A stretch of DNA of 64,000 nucleotides from Capsaspora owczarzaki ATCC 30864 (taxonomy: Eukaryota > Opisthokonta > Filasterea): the NCBI RefSeq assembly GCF_000151315.2, contig NW_011887294.1, positions 1,694,460-1,758,459 on the forward strand, given 5' to 3'. The first letter of the stretch is position 1; each line of letters begins with the position of its first letter. The notes under the pieces were generated by a model. It was not told the DNA's origin. It did no database searches and saw nothing but the letters and a program-made list of their open reading frames with translations. Shown here in pieces: positions 23,744 through 35,963 of the stretch. Both the position numbers and the translations under genes were made by a program.

Positions 23744-26700
23744 ATGAGCAGCCCAGACAACATTCTGCCGCCCAAGTTTGCGGATCTTCTGGCCATTGAT
23801 CCCTCGCTGGAGCCCTTTCGCGATGTGATTTCGCGTCGGTGAGTCACCATGACCATCAAAAGAGACGGCGTTGACGATTCAGATGTTTAAGACGTGCATC
23901 GATTTTTGGGGCTCTGTTCGCTTTTCCAACCCCCACTCACTTCCGCCTGGGTTTGTTGCGCTCGCAGGTACTCGGCGTACCATCGCTACGCATCGACCAT
24001 CGAGCTGAACGAGGGCGGCCTGCTCAAGTTTGCGCAGGGCTACACCAAGCTGGGACTGAATCGGATTCAAATTGCTCAACCTCGCTCGACCAGTGCGACC
24101 AGTGCCACCAGCGCCACCAGTGCGTCCAGCGAGGTCAAGCACCACCAAGATGGAACGAACGCAATCGTCTACCGCGAGTGGCTGCCCGGTGCCAAGGCCG
24201 CCTGGCTCACCGGCGATTTCAGTGCGTCATCCATTGACACGTTCGCCCATCCAATCCAAATCCCAATGTCATGCACACTGGAATGGATTGCAACTTCAGA
24301 GAGAGAGTCTGCAGCTGTTGTCATTAAAACATGTGCATTTACTCACTCGCTCATTCACTCAATCACTCACTTTGACTCTTGGCAGATGGATGGAATCGAC
24401 GCTCGCACCCGCTCGTGTTGGGCGAGTTTGGAGTTTGGCAACTCGTTCTGCCAGACAAGGCAGACGGCTCATCCGCCATTCCACACGGGTCTGCATTGCA
24501 GGTACAAATGAGTTCATGTACTTTTGTACTTTGGCCTGAGCTTTGTGGCCTGATGGTTTTTTTTTTTCGTGTTATTTTCGTTTGGATGCTCATCGTTTGG
24601 TACCTCAGCTGCATTTAGAACTTGCCAACGGCTCGTTCGCAGACCGCATTCCTGCGTGGTCACCGTACGTAGTTCAGCCAGAACACACACCAGTCTACGA
24701 AGCGCGGTACTATCAACCGGCTCAGCCGTATGTCTTCCGAAACGCGCGACCCGCCGTTCCCCATGCATTGCGCATCTACGAAGCACACGTTGGCATTGCG
24801 TCCACCGAGCCGCGCGTCGCCAGCTACGCGCACTTTACCGACTTTGTCCTGCCTCGAATTGCGGGACAAGGCTACAACTGCATCCAGCTGATGGCGGTCA
24901 TGGAGCACGTCTACTATGGGTGCTTTGGCTACCAAGTCACCAACTTTTTTGCTGCCTCGAGTCGGTTTGGTCCTCCGGAAGATTTGATGCGCCTCATCGA
25001 CACGGCCCACGGGCTCGGTTTGATTGTCCTGCTGGATGTGGTGCACAGTCACGCATCCAAGAACGTCCTGGACGGGCTGAGCTACTTTGACGGCACCGAC
25101 CACGGCTACTTCCATGCAGGCGGCAAGGGCCAGCATCCGCTCTGGGACAGTCGGCTCTTCAACTATGGTAGCTGGGAGGTGTTGCGCTTTTTGCTGAGCA
25201 ACCTTCGCTGGTGGATTGAAAAGTATCGGTTTGATGGCTTCCGCTTTGACGGCGTGACCAGCATGCTCTACAAGCACCACGGCATCGGCACAGGCTTCTC
25301 TGGCGGGTATCACGAGTACTTTGGAACCGAGGTGGATGAAGAGGCACTCGTCTACATTATGCTGGCCAATGATTTGGTGCATCGGCTTGGCGAAGAGATT
25401 CTCCCGCATGAGCAACCGACGCCTCCTCGTGCGGACTCCAAGGCTGCCTCGGCCCTTCCCCGTCTCATTACAATCGCCGAAGATGTTTCTGGTTACCCGG
25501 CCATCTGTCGACCTGTCGCAGAAGGCGGCCTCGGCTTTGATGCACGCCTCGGGATGGCCATTCCCGACAAGTGGATTAAACTGCTCAAAGAACAGTCGGA
25601 CGACTCTTGGAACATGGGGGACATATGCTTTACTTTGACCAATCGTCGGTACGTGTGTGCTCTCCTTGCATTTTCATGTTATGGCGATCTGACTCATTGG
25701 TCATTTTTTTTCCCTTTGTTTTTTTTTGTTGCCAGTTGGCGTGAAAATACAATCACGTACGCTGAAAGCCACGATCAAGCCTTGGTGGGCGACAAGACAA
25801 TTGCATTCTGGCTCATGGACAAGGAAATGTACACATCCATGTCCGTCTTGTCCGCACCGTCCGCCATCATTGATCGAGGCATCGCCCTCCATAAGGTATT
25901 TGATTGGCCCAGCTGATTTTGCATACTGTTTTTCGTCTTCCTTGATACTTGCTTTTCTTCTTCTTCCTCTTCTTCTTGTTCTTCTTTGTTTGCAGTGACT
26001 CACTCTTGGTGTTGCCGCTTTTGCCACTTTTGTCTCGCTGGGCAGCTCATTCGCGCACTAACGTTTGGACTGGGAGGCGAAGGCACGCTCAACTTTATTG
26101 GCAACGAATTTGGCCATCCAGAGTGGCTGGATTTCCCGCGCGAAGGCAACAAGAACAGCTACCACTATGCACGTCGACAATGGAACCTTGTGGATGACCA
26201 GCTGCTCAAGTACCGTTTCTTGAACGAGTTTGACAGGGCCTTCAATCAGCTTGAGAGCGCGTCGCGCTTTTTGACCGCAGACAATGTAAAAGTCTGCTCT
26301 TCAGCTCTCTTTCCCCCCCCCCTCCCTTTGCTCTTTGGAGCGTTTTGAAGCGTTGCCACTGGACTGACTGGTTTTTTGTTTGCTTCCATCGCCAGACGTT
26401 TGTGAGCTGCAAACACGAGTCGGACAAAGTGATTGCGTTTGAACGTGGCTCCCTGTTGTTTGTTTTCAACTTCCATCCGACACAAAGTCTTGTCGACTAC
26501 CGCATTGGGTCGCCTCGCCCCGGCCGGTAAGCAGAAAACAGCACGTTTGCTGCATGACATTCTCCCGAAGGCTTCCGTTTCACACGTAGATTCACACTCG
26601 TACATGCACGCGTACTTTCTCTTCGAATTGCAGGTACCTGGTTGCTCTGAACAGCGACGACAGCACATTCGGTGGATTCCAGCGCATTGATTCTTCCAAG

Positions 26701-26808
26701 GCCGAGTATTTCACTGCACCAGTTCCCTGGCACGAGCGTCCCCACTCTCTTACCATTTACTTGCCAGCGCGCACCTGTCTCGTGCTTCGTTGTGCGGATG
26801 AGAACTAG
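23744..26808 (+). CDS. GBE1: 1,4-alpha-glucan (glycogen) branching enzyme
   Basis: Transfers glucan chains to make alpha-1,6 branches in glycogen; cytosolic GH13 enzyme. Eight exons: 23744-23838, 23968-24221, 24386-24501, 24609-25648, 25736-25895, 26046-26285, 26396-26526, 26634-26808; 736 residues. A CBM48-type N-terminal domain ([18 protein letters not shown] across an intron) is followed by the catalytic barrel: [25 protein letters not shown] with the nucleophile Asp (~367), [11 protein letters not shown] with the acid Glu (~445) and [15 protein letters not shown] (~512), then [17 protein letters not shown]. All four GH13 catalytic motifs are intact. A Ser/Ala/Thr repeat insert ([13 protein letters not shown]) lies between the first strands. 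Starts only 124 bases after the preceding stop. Confidence 0.96.
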
Positions 26809-27001
26809 GCGGCACAGTTCTCCACGAAGTCGACGCCCAATTTTCACTGGACGAGTATTCCCTCTGCAGTGCAATCAAATTCAAAGTTTAATAATTAAAA
26901 AAAAATAACATCCAAGTGGGGGTGGTGATTTTTGGTGATTTTAAAAAAAGAATAGTACGTGAAAATAAAATGACCGACCACCCAAAAAACAAAAAAATCA
27001 A

Positions 27002-29187
27002 TCAGCCGCTTGAAGAATTCTCGTTGAGGAAGGGTGATGGATGCGGTTCGTCGGTGGAGAGTGGCTGATGATTGCGTGATGGTTCAATGTCCGCCGAGGG
27101 ACGAGCAGACGTATCGGGCGTTGGCGTTCGGGCAGTAGCTGTGGCAGCATCAACGGACTGGTCCTTCACCTTTGGATTGTGATTGTTTCGACCTGGCTGT
27201 CCGGCCGAATCATTTTCAGCACGAGATGGGTCTAAAAACCCTTGCGCTTTCTGGAAGGGGCTCGGAACGCGCTGACGTGGCTCCCCTTTGTCTTGTCGGT
27301 GCGGGTGCGGCTGCTGTTGGCGTTGTGCTTGGTGGTGCGCCAATGACCTTTCGGCGAGTTGCTGGTTGACGGATTCCATGGCGCTCGCAATAGCTGGCTG
27401 CGTCGAGGCTCGAGACTGGAGCTCCCGAAGCAACGCCGCCTCGCGCGTGGACAGTGTCGAGCCAGTAGGCTTGCGGGAAGGGATGGAAGCAAACAATTCT
27501 CTAAAAGCGCCGCAGACGATGAGGTCTCCATAGGCCCTGAACAATCTCTTCGCATATATCGCCAAATGGTCGAGCGTTTGGACAATCGGAGAGATTGGTA
27601 TAAAACCGGGCATGACCATCAACGAGCCAAACAGCTGGCCCAAGATCAATGCATCTTGGAATTGGGCGCGGGCATTTTTGCTCTGCCAAGCCGTCTTCAA
27701 TGGCATGACCTCGCTCTTGTACGTTTCACTCTCCAGCAGAGACAGTAGATTCTGCTCTCGGACAGGAAGTTTGGGTTGAGGGGCTTCTCGCATGGTTCGC
27801 ACAATAAAAAACACGGGCTGCCAAATTTCGAGCAGTTTAATCCTCGACTCCGGTGCCAACGTGGGGAAGGCGAGGCTCTGCTTCATCCAAGGGAGAAGTT
27901 CCTTGAGTGTCTCGAGCGCATCGTTTTCGGTTCTGTTGTAAAGCGTGTCCCTAAAGTAGGCGTGTCCGATGTCCCGCAAACGATGCAAGTCAGAGGTCCC
28001 GCCCATGCCCGAATAGAAGGCAGAGTGCACGAGAACGTTTCGCAACCTCGCCTTGTGCAACACTTGTCGTGCCAATCCCGCTGGCGGAAATGCGCCAGTC
28101 ACATTGCACGCCCCAATCAGCATGGAGCTCGTTCGGTAGCTCAGCGCTGGAAGGTCGGAAGCGTACTTGAAGAGTCGAGTGACGAGGTCTTGAAACGTGT
28201 CGTGCACATTGGCTGCATGTGTAAAGTGCTCAGGTTGTCGAGCGACGTGCCACACGGCCTGCAGCAGGTCCAAATTGGGAGCCACGTCAAGAACTTGACG
28301 CATTGCAGTGCGCACTGGGGTGGCTTTCACAACATTGTGCCCATGGATGCTAGGAAGGGCCTCGCTTAGGCTCTGAGACAGCCGCAACGCCTCAGCAAGC
28401 GCGGCGGGTGATTCGTTTGCCTTCTTGAACTGTGCTTCACACGCGGTAAGGATGTTGATGAACGCATTGTTGCCCACCAGCACGTTGCGATGCCGCCCGA
28501 GTATCGACAGCATTGACCGAAGGTTGAAGCCAAAGGCGGTGATAACAGCCTGAGTAATTAGCAGGTCATTCTTGAGCGTGAGAAGCAAATACTTTTCAGA
28601 GTCGGCCAGCGTCCATGTATCGATCGAGTCTTGAATGAAGTTCCAAGTTGTGTTGCACATCATGACAGCAGCCAAGTTGCGATAGGCTGCGTTGTTCTCC
28701 AAGCCCAGCGCGGCAAGTTCTTTGCTATAGGCGCAACTGAGGCAGTACGAAGCAACAATGCGGTGCTCGGGGGTTGGCCGTGTGGCACGTGTGACGGAAG
28801 TGGCGATGTGGTGCCATAACATGCTGTCGTCCAGTTGAGATAGCGGCAAATGGCTTAGCAACTGATGCAGCCGATCAATCGCCTGGGCCACCGCGGGATG
28901 ATCGCGCAGCGGGCTCTCGGAAATTGCGCTGTCACTGATCGAACTGTAGAGGGAGAGAAGGACGTCATTGATGCCCAGGATGAGGAAACCAGCATCAATG
29001 GAAGGCATGTGGCGAGCAGCAAGGTCCCACAGCTCAGTCATGGTGCTACGTTCACTGTTGTTCACAAGATATTGAAGAACAGCAGTGATTGTCGGCATAT
29101 CGATCGGAACTGGCATGCGGCGAACTAGCTCGATCAATGCGCGCTCGCCTGCTGACATGACGCCAACGAGGTCGTCGAGTGGGACGG

Positions 29188-29224
<37 letters not shown>

Positions 29225-29941
29225 TGGAGAGAGCGGCGGCTGGGACGGGCGCAGCGGTGGACTGGACGATCTGGTGGACGACGATGCTGTTGTCCCCATA
29301 ACACCACCAAGCGCGTCGGCTTTGTTGGAGGCCATGGAATTTCGATACAGCATTTCTGCATACGCGATCGCGGCCGGCCACTCCCGTTTCTTGGCCGCTA
29401 TTACAGCGGGGCTGGCTGTCGTTGGTGTCGCTTCGGAGCCGCCAGCTTTCTTCAGAGGGTGCTCGGTCACGACTCGTTCGCGGACAAACTCGGCCATATG
29501 GGCGACATCAACGTTCTCGCAAACGTAGATGACGAGCTTGTGAAGAGTGAATGCGTCGACTTGATTCCGGCCACGAAACCAATTGAGCAAGCACTCGAGA
29601 AAAATACGCACGGGGACCTGGCGCCGCGACAAGGCGAGAATGGCTTGGTTCATGTCAGTCGCGCTGACATGACTTGGCGCGATACGAAGCACTTCTTCAG
29701 TGGTATTGAAGGGAAGCGACTTGATGCAGCCAAGCGCAAACCGTGCTGCAAGCTCGCCCTCGTACAACATTGGAATTTCTGTCGCAAAACGAGCGGCGAG
29801 TTCCGCAGCCAGGGTAAAGCGATTCGACTTGACGCAATGCTCCATGAGGAGCATCCATGCTCGAGCTGACGGACGTCGTTTGTTCAGTTGCATGGCTTCC
29901 AGCAATTCCGAGATTCCATCGTCATCTCCAGACTATGGCAA

Positions 29942-29994
<53 letters not shown>

Positions 29995-31527
29995 CAAAAA
30001 ACAAACAAACAAACAAAAAAAAAACCAAACAAACCGGAGGGCGGTGGTTGAAGCAAGCAAATAAATAAATGAGCGAACAAGCAAGCAACCTAAAAAGATA
30101 AAAAAGCGACACCAACACTGGGTCATGCAAATAGATAGACACAGATAGCCGTACCTTCACTCGAATAGCCATGCTAATTGTCAATAAGGAGTCGCCCATA
30201 TCCACGCCAGCTTGCTTGGCGACCTGTGCGATCTTTGGGAGCACCGGGTCACCACTTCCGCGGTAGGAGAATGCAACCCTCGCGACTTGCTTCAAAGCCG
30301 CACTCGTAACTGCGTTTCGTTGTTGCAGCAACTCGAGAATCTCATCGGCAAATGATGAAATGTTGATTTTTGCAAAGATCAAGTCCTGAAAGAGGCGGAA
30401 AATTGGCGTGTCCTTCTTATCGACCTGCTGTGAGTTTTTTTGAAATTTGTCCCGCACAGCAGAGGCAAGCGTTGGTCCTCGACACATGGTAATCTACGTG
30501 GAAGGTGTTTGCAGTGAGATACATGAGCACGACCAACAGCCAACGACGCGTGAACAATGCGAGACGGAGCGCGCGTTTCAAACAAGACCCGCAGATCCAA
30601 AAACAAAACAAAACCAAACACCAGCCAAGACCCAAGCCAAAAGCACCACGGACAACATACCGCTGCTAGTGGCTTGAGGAAATCACCGACCATCAAAGCC
30701 GGGCCGAGATGAAGCTCAACTCGATGCAAAACCGCCAGAGTTTCTGCGGGTTCAATCACATGCACGTAATACTGAAAGCCACTGGCCAGCTGGATTAAGT
30801 GTCCGGAAATAACACGCGCATCAGGCAGCATGGCACTCGCGTTGGATTTTGCACTCGTAACCTTCTAGAAGAACAGCATGCATCAGCATCAAAACGACAA
30901 ACGACAAGTGAGGACAACACACCGCGCGCCAAATGTCAAAGCTCCACCTCCCCATGTCCAAGCTCCACGCCTCGGGATGACCATCCACGACCACGGCACC
31001 CTTGGAAAACCTACCCGGCAGTACTCCTCCAGGGCGGCTTGCGCGTGCCGAAGTTTCTCAATGGACTGGACTTTCAAGCGGATGCTGCGAGGGAGCTCTT
31101 GCATGTCCTCGGCGAAATCTACCATCTCTTCTACTTCCTCCCTGGTTAGTTTACTCGGCAATCGGGGCGCAGCATGGTGGGCGAAACTCGGGGCGACTGG
31201 AGCGCTTGGATGCGATCCTGCAGACGGGAGACCAGCGCTCGCCGCAGCCGCGCCCGCTGGTTCAGCTGACATGTGATGTGCGAATGAGCTGGCTGCCTTG
31301 CTGGCGGAGGACGACACCATCCGACAGCATGCATGGAAGGGTCGGGTTCGGGTTCTCTGTTTTTGGTTGATCGCTGCTCTTGCATCAAGCGTGTCGGACG
31401 TCAGTGGTCGGGACCGCCACCCAGCAGCCAGTAATGCTGCTGCACCTGCGCCCGAGACCACCGCCTCGTGGGACGGGCGAGTCCAGCGGGGTGCAGCACT
31501 GGCAGAGGCCGTTACAATCCGCAACAT
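27002..31527 (-). CDS. Large helical protein, probably mitochondrial, function unknown
   Basis: Four exons on the minus strand: 31527-31015, 30864-30661, 30493-30155, 29932-27002. Every junction is phase 0 and the sum gives 1,328 residues. The N-terminus (MLRIVTASASAAPRWTRPSHE) is Arg-rich, Ala/Ser-rich and free of acids over ~20 residues, as in mitochondrial presequences. The remainder is mostly helical with repeated patterns such as ARAWMLLMEHCVKSNRF, LAAELAARFATE and ITAVLQYLVNN, which recall PPR/TPR-like helical-hairpin proteins, but I could not show a clean 35-residue repeat. A Ser run (from the CGA/GAC repeat at about 29192-29223) and a Gln/His/Pro-rich C-terminal tail are low in complexity. 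An organelle RNA-binding role would fit but is only inference. Confidence 0.7.
29192..29223. repeat. Trinucleotide (GAC)n run inside coding exon
   Basis: About ten GAC units on the plus strand, read as a poly-Ser run in the minus-strand helical protein. Low-complexity insertion; likely variable in length. Confidence 0.85.
29943..29993. repeat. (AAC)n microsatellite in intron
   Basis: About seventeen AAC units directly beside the splice acceptor (TTTTGCCATAG on the minus strand) of the last intron of the 27002-31527 gene. On the coding strand the tract is (GTT)n and so forms part of the pyrimidine-rich region before the acceptor. A-rich sequence with AAAC units follows. Confidence 0.9.
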
Positions 31528-32094
31528 TCAAGAGTGAGCCTGTCTTGGCTTACTTGGCGTCCCAATGCGACCACTTGGCTCGAGACTCGAGGTGCGATTC
31601 TGTGCAGAATGTGAGAGTGCGCTTCGATGGTGGTTGTGCTCAACAGGAATGAGGCATGGAGCGAATCTGTCGGGCAGGAGGAGCGAGCGTTTGTTGACAA
31701 CAACCAAACTTGGAAAACTCAGAGATCTTGAATTCGAGTGCAGGTAGCTCGCGTTGCGTTGCGGTGATACATGGTTCTTTTCTGCATGTTTTACGTATCC
31801 TGCTCGTTCGACCAACTTGCGCGTTTGGCGTTGAAGGAAGATTTGATGCTTGGCTCGGGATTGGGATTGGCTGGACCAACATCAGCTGAAACCGTCACAA
31901 GCCGGAAAACGGAGCCAATACTAACCTCACAATTTCCTATTCAACCCTGCTTTGAATAAAGCAGACAAACATCTCATAGCATGGGCGCGACGAAAGCGCC
32001 TCTGAAAAAAAGCAAAAAGGCAATCGACAAATTGTCGGCAAGGGTCGTCCAGGTTTGGTCGACTCAACTTGCTCGCTCTCTCTTTTACATTACA
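31528..32094. promoter_or_regulatory. Divergent promoter region, helical-protein gene and RPS20
   Basis: 567 bases between two gene starts on opposite strands. The last ~25 bases before the RPS20 ATG (about 32070-32094) are a C/T tract, like the pyrimidine-rich (TOP-like) leaders of ribosomal protein mRNAs. No coding exon is supported. Confidence 0.45.
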
Positions 32095-33238
32095 ATGGTA
32101 CGCAAACATCGACATCGGCCTCGCCCCGTGCCCTCTACCCGGCCTTATCCGATAGACAATCATGTGTTCTGACCGATTGACGCGAGAAGAGGGGGCGGAG
32201 CAATGGAGAGTTTGGGAGCGACGGCCGGTCAAAGTGGCAGAGTTGGTGAGCGGGTTGCGGGCCCAAAGCTTGCGATTTGTTCGCTTTTCCCCTCGTTTGG
32301 CCTGCCTTGCACCTCGCCTGCCGCCGCCATACAAGCCTCGTGGATGGGTTTTGGCCAGCAGCAGCAAACTGGGGATACAGGGTGCCGGGCTGCGGTCGTT
32401 CTGTTGGGCCAATGTCCAAGTTGAAAGTTCTGGGATTTTTTTTTTTGGGTTTTTTTGTGGCTCGTCGATGAGTGTTGGAAGCTGTTTGCGACACCTGATT
32501 CACGCTTGTCGAGGAGGAGCCAGGTACCCCATGACCGTCGTGCTCCCCGTGGGCCAGCCTCATTGATCGCGGGGTTGCGGCGGTCTTTGGGCGTTCGCTC
32601 ACATCCTTCTCCGTCTTTTCCCTTCGCTCGTTCTCCTCCACTCTTTTACCTCGACTCGTTCTCGTCTCGTCACTCACACTCTTCTGTTCCTTTTGCTTAC
32701 AGGCTGATCTTAAGGCAAAGGGCGGCTTCGAGGAGGCCAAGGTTCACCGAATCCGCATTACCCTCACCAGCGTTAACGTCGCTAGCCTCGAGAAGGGTGA
32801 GTTTTTGCTCGTCCCCCCCCCCCTGCCTTGTTGCGGACACGAACGTCTCTGCAGCCATCCTCTGCACACGTTGTCTTTGAAGCCCCGTGGCTCTGGGAGC
32901 CAGACTATGATTTTGTTTTGTCTCGCAACCCCCGATCCTAACTTGCCTCCTCGTGTTTGCTTTGCCCTCCGTCGTCTCCAGTCTGCGCTGACCTCATCAA
33001 GGGTGCCAAGGACAAGAAGCTCAAGGTCAAGGGCCCCGTCCGTCTCCCCACCAAGGTTCTCCGCATCACCACCCGCAAGACTCCCTGCGGTGAGGGTTCC
33101 AAGACCTGGGATCACTACGAGATGCGCATCCACAAGCGCCTCATCGACCTGCACAGCCCCTCTGAGATCGTCAAGCAGATCACCTCCATCTCCATCGAGA
33201 CTGGCGTCGAGGTCGAGGTCACCATTGCCGACATCTAA
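32095..33238 (+). CDS. RPS20: 40S ribosomal protein S20 (uS10)
   Basis: Small-subunit ribosomal protein in the head of the 40S subunit. Exons: 32095-32097 (only the ATG), 32703-32796, 32982-33238; 117 residues, near the 119 of human. Family marks: [65 protein letters not shown] and [15 protein letters not shown] at the end. The first intron (32098-32702, 605 bases) follows directly after the start codon, giving M-A-D-L-K. This choice of start is inferred: it is the only upstream ATG I found with a good donor (ATG|GTACGC) in the right phase and behind a pyrimidine tract. Strongly expressed housekeeping gene by family. Confidence 0.94.
32098..32702 (+). other. RPS20 first intron, directly after the start codon
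   Basis: 605 bases, GTACGC to TTGCTTACAG. Open stretches on both strands exist but none looks like a protein. It may hold regulatory sequence or an intronic small RNA, as ribosomal protein introns often do; I could not identify C/D or H/ACA boxes with confidence. Confidence 0.65.
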
Positions 33239-33533
33239 ACATCGTCCAATAACCTTGTCCTTTGTATCTGCGTCCCTGCGCAGCACTGTGCTCCTGTCTG
33301 TGTTGCAACTGTGGTGCATTTTTTATGATGGAATGAAACAGCACGTCCTTCATTGAAGATCCGATTCCCTGTGCATGCATTGAAGCGAGTGTTTTTTTTT
33401 TTGTTTTTTTTTTGGGAGAGGATCTTGACAACGAGGTCTTTTTCGCCCCCTTGGCGTCGTCCAGAGCAAGGCTATTCGGTCGCGCCATTTCCCAAAAAAG
33501 CCCACTCTATTTTCTGCGCTTTGTCTCACGCTC
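33239..33533. other. Intergenic, RPS20 to Ena/VASP
   Basis: About 295 bases containing the RPS20 3' end and probably the Ena/VASP promoter. Contains T runs (33391-33413). Nothing else recognised. Confidence 0.45.
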
Positions 33534-35963
33534 ATGTCGTATGTTGAATCGAACGAGGAAGCAGAATTGAACACAAAAACAAAAAACCAAAAAAAAAAAA
33601 AATTCTAAAAAAACCAATCTCACGCTTGGCCGCTGCGAGCCGCTCGAGCAGTTGCAGCTGCACTCATCTGCAAGCCATGCTGATGCCGCTTGAGTGGTGT
33701 TCTGCTGGGGGGATGCTGTCAGCCGATGCAGCGCATTCGCGAGCTGTTAAAGCAAAAAAAAAAAAAACCCCAACCCCTTTCTGGTTGCATTCATCACAAC
33801 TTTCAGTTGCTGTGGGGGCAGCTCCGGAGGGCCATCCGACCACCGATTGCGCTGCGGGTGTGTTTGTAGCATTGCCGCACACAGGATGCTCCACCGTGTG
33901 CCGACTCCCCGGGCGCACCACCGACTCGCCACGGCGCGGATGCAACCACAAAAACGAAGAGAAAATAACAATAAATAATAAAAATAATAATAAACAGCTG
34001 AACGCGCGGCTTCAAAGACACACGCGTCGCTTGCGTACATATCAACGTACTACACAATGGAAACACGAATGAAGGAAACATGAATGAATTGTGGGCTGAA
34101 GTGTCGCTCCCGCCCCCCTCCCTTTTCCAACTCGCTCAAAAAAGCCCAAAAAAAAAAAAAAAAAAAAACAAAAGAAAAAAAAAAAGAAGAAACGTTAAAA
34201 TTTCTGCTGCTTTTGAATTGTTTTATTTTATTTTATTTTATTTTATTTTATTTTATTTTAAATTTGTATTGAATTTTTTTTTGTTTTTTTTTTTTTGATT
34301 TCTCACTTTGTTGTTGTTCATTGTTGCGGTTGACGTTCGTTTTGACATTGCAAAAACCCCACAAACATCATCCAACAGGGAAGTCTCGGTCGCAGACGGA
34401 AAGGCAAACGTGCTGCATTACGACAATGGCACCAAGCAGTGGGTGCCGCAGGGATTGTGTCGCCTGGACATTTACAAGAACAATGCCAACCACACATTCC
34501 GAGTGATTGCGCGCGTTATGCAAAACCAGTCGCAGATTGCCATCAACTCACCCCTGGTCAAGGGCATGGTGTACCGCAAGGCCACCGACATGTTCCTCCA
34601 GTGGCAAGACTCGCGGATGGTCTACGGCGTCAACTTTAGCTCCAAAGCCGACACGGACGCGTTTACCGCTGCCATGGAGCAGGCTCTGGCCGAGCTCGAC
34701 GGTGGCGCACCAGCACCAGCACCAGTACCAGCACCCGCATCCGCGCCAGCACCAACACCAGCGCCAGCAGCGGCTGCAGCAGCAGCCGTGCCTGCCACGC
34801 CGCCAAAACCAGTGACCGCGCCGCCAAAGCCGATCGTCCCTGCTGCTGCTGCCGCGCCACCGGCCCATGCCGACGACGACGACGACAACGACGCCGGCGA
34901 AGCTGCTCCAGGCTCGCTTGCTGCACAGCTCGCAGCCACCAAGCTCAAGAAGCGTGCAGACGCGCCCTCGCCAACCCCTGCAGCTGCCCCGGCGGCCTTC
35001 CACGACGGTCCCGCAGCCCACGCGCCCGTGGCTGCCACCACAAGTGGCGGGAACATGATGGACGAGATGGCGCAGAAGCTGGCGCGTCGTCGCACCGCCT
35101 CGAGCGCGACTGATGTGCCCGGATCGACCACCGCGCCGCCCCCAAGTGCTGTGACTCCCGCGCCTCCCAAGTTCGGCGGGCCTCCTCCCACGGCCGCAAA
35201 GCCCAAGGCTGTGACATCAGAGCCCGAAACCACGCCTCCCCCACCCACATCTGGCTTCACGCCGCCACCGCCGCAATTTGGCAAGCCCGCAAGCGAACCT
35301 CCGGCCCCTGCGCCAAAGCCCGCTGTCGAGCCCCCAGCGGTTGCGCACAAGCCTACAGGGCCGCCTGCGGTTGCCGCCAAGCCAGTAGCTGAGCCATCGC
35401 ATTCGCCCGAGCACACCGATGCCGATCAGGCAGTCAACGGCTTCAAGAAGCACCTCGTCCCGCCACCGGTGTCGAGCAAATCTGGTCTGACGAAATCGAC
35501 TGGTAAGGATTTTTGCCATGTCTTTGTGAAGTGTTTTTTTTTTGGAAGCTTTTGTGTGTGTGCGTGTTGGTCTTGGCGTCCCTTTGCCTCCCTTTGCCTC
35601 CCTTTGCCTCCCTTTGCCTCACTTTTCCTCCCTTTGCCTCCCTTTGCCTCACTTTTCCTCACGTTTCCTCACTTTTCCTCACTTTTCGGATTTGGTAGAA
35701 AACATTGCCAATGCCATTTCGAGTTCCGAGAGCACTACAATTACCGTTACTAGCGAGGAGCTGCGTGCTTTCAAGGCTGAGCTTTTGCAGGACTTCCGGA
35801 AGGAGCTCCAAGCCATGAAGCATGAGATTCTGACAGGTAAGGAGGATTTAACAAGGGTGGATGCGATCGCTTGTGCTTGTCGCGTTCATTGGGTTCTCAT
35901 TTCTTTGATTTCTTTGATGTCTTGGCTTGAAATGCGCCAGCGCTCAACGAGTCACACACATAA
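33534..35963 (+). CDS. VASP: Ena/VASP family actin regulator
   Basis: Promotes actin filament elongation at membranes. Exons: 33534-33538 (ATG-TC), 34379-35502, 35699-35836, 35941-35963; 429 residues. The 5-base first exon is inferred from an ideal donor (ATGTC|GTATGT) that gives MSEVSVADGKANVLHYDNG, matching the MSE start of animal VASP. Domains: EVH1 (~1-110: QWVPQGLCRLDIYKN, MFLQWQDSRMVYGVNF); Ala/Pro-rich linker; G-actin site GSLAAQLAATKLKKR; F-actin site MMDEMAQKLARRRTAS; a second Pro-rich region (TPPPPTSGFTPPPPQFG); C-terminal tetramerisation coil (ELRAFKAELLQDFRKELQAMKHEI). A Pro-rich block after the F-actin site differs from the animal order. The gene is whole by layout; the first exon is less sure than the rest. 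Confidence 0.9.
33539..34378 (+). other. Proposed Ena/VASP first intron, A- and T-tract rich
   Basis: 840 bases between the proposed five-base start exon and the EVH1 exon. It holds several A runs (33585-33602, 33754-33769, 34142-34200) and a (TTTTA)n tract near 34222-34260. If the start exon is wrong, this is intergenic sequence. No coding exon is supported. Confidence 0.5.
35578..35690 (+). repeat. Pyrimidine minisatellite of 10-base units in Ena/VASP intron
   Basis: Tandem copies of a CCTTTGCCTC-like unit, drifting to ACTTTTCCTC at the right end, fill most of intron 35503-35698. The tract is almost pure C/T on the coding strand and leads into the splice acceptor, so it doubles as an extended polypyrimidine tract. 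Confidence 0.9.

Noticed and set aside
31927-32740. Arg/Ser-rich minus-strand frames over the RPS20 promoter and first intron
   Set aside because: No recognisable domain, and they overlap a well-supported gene start and intron on the other strand.
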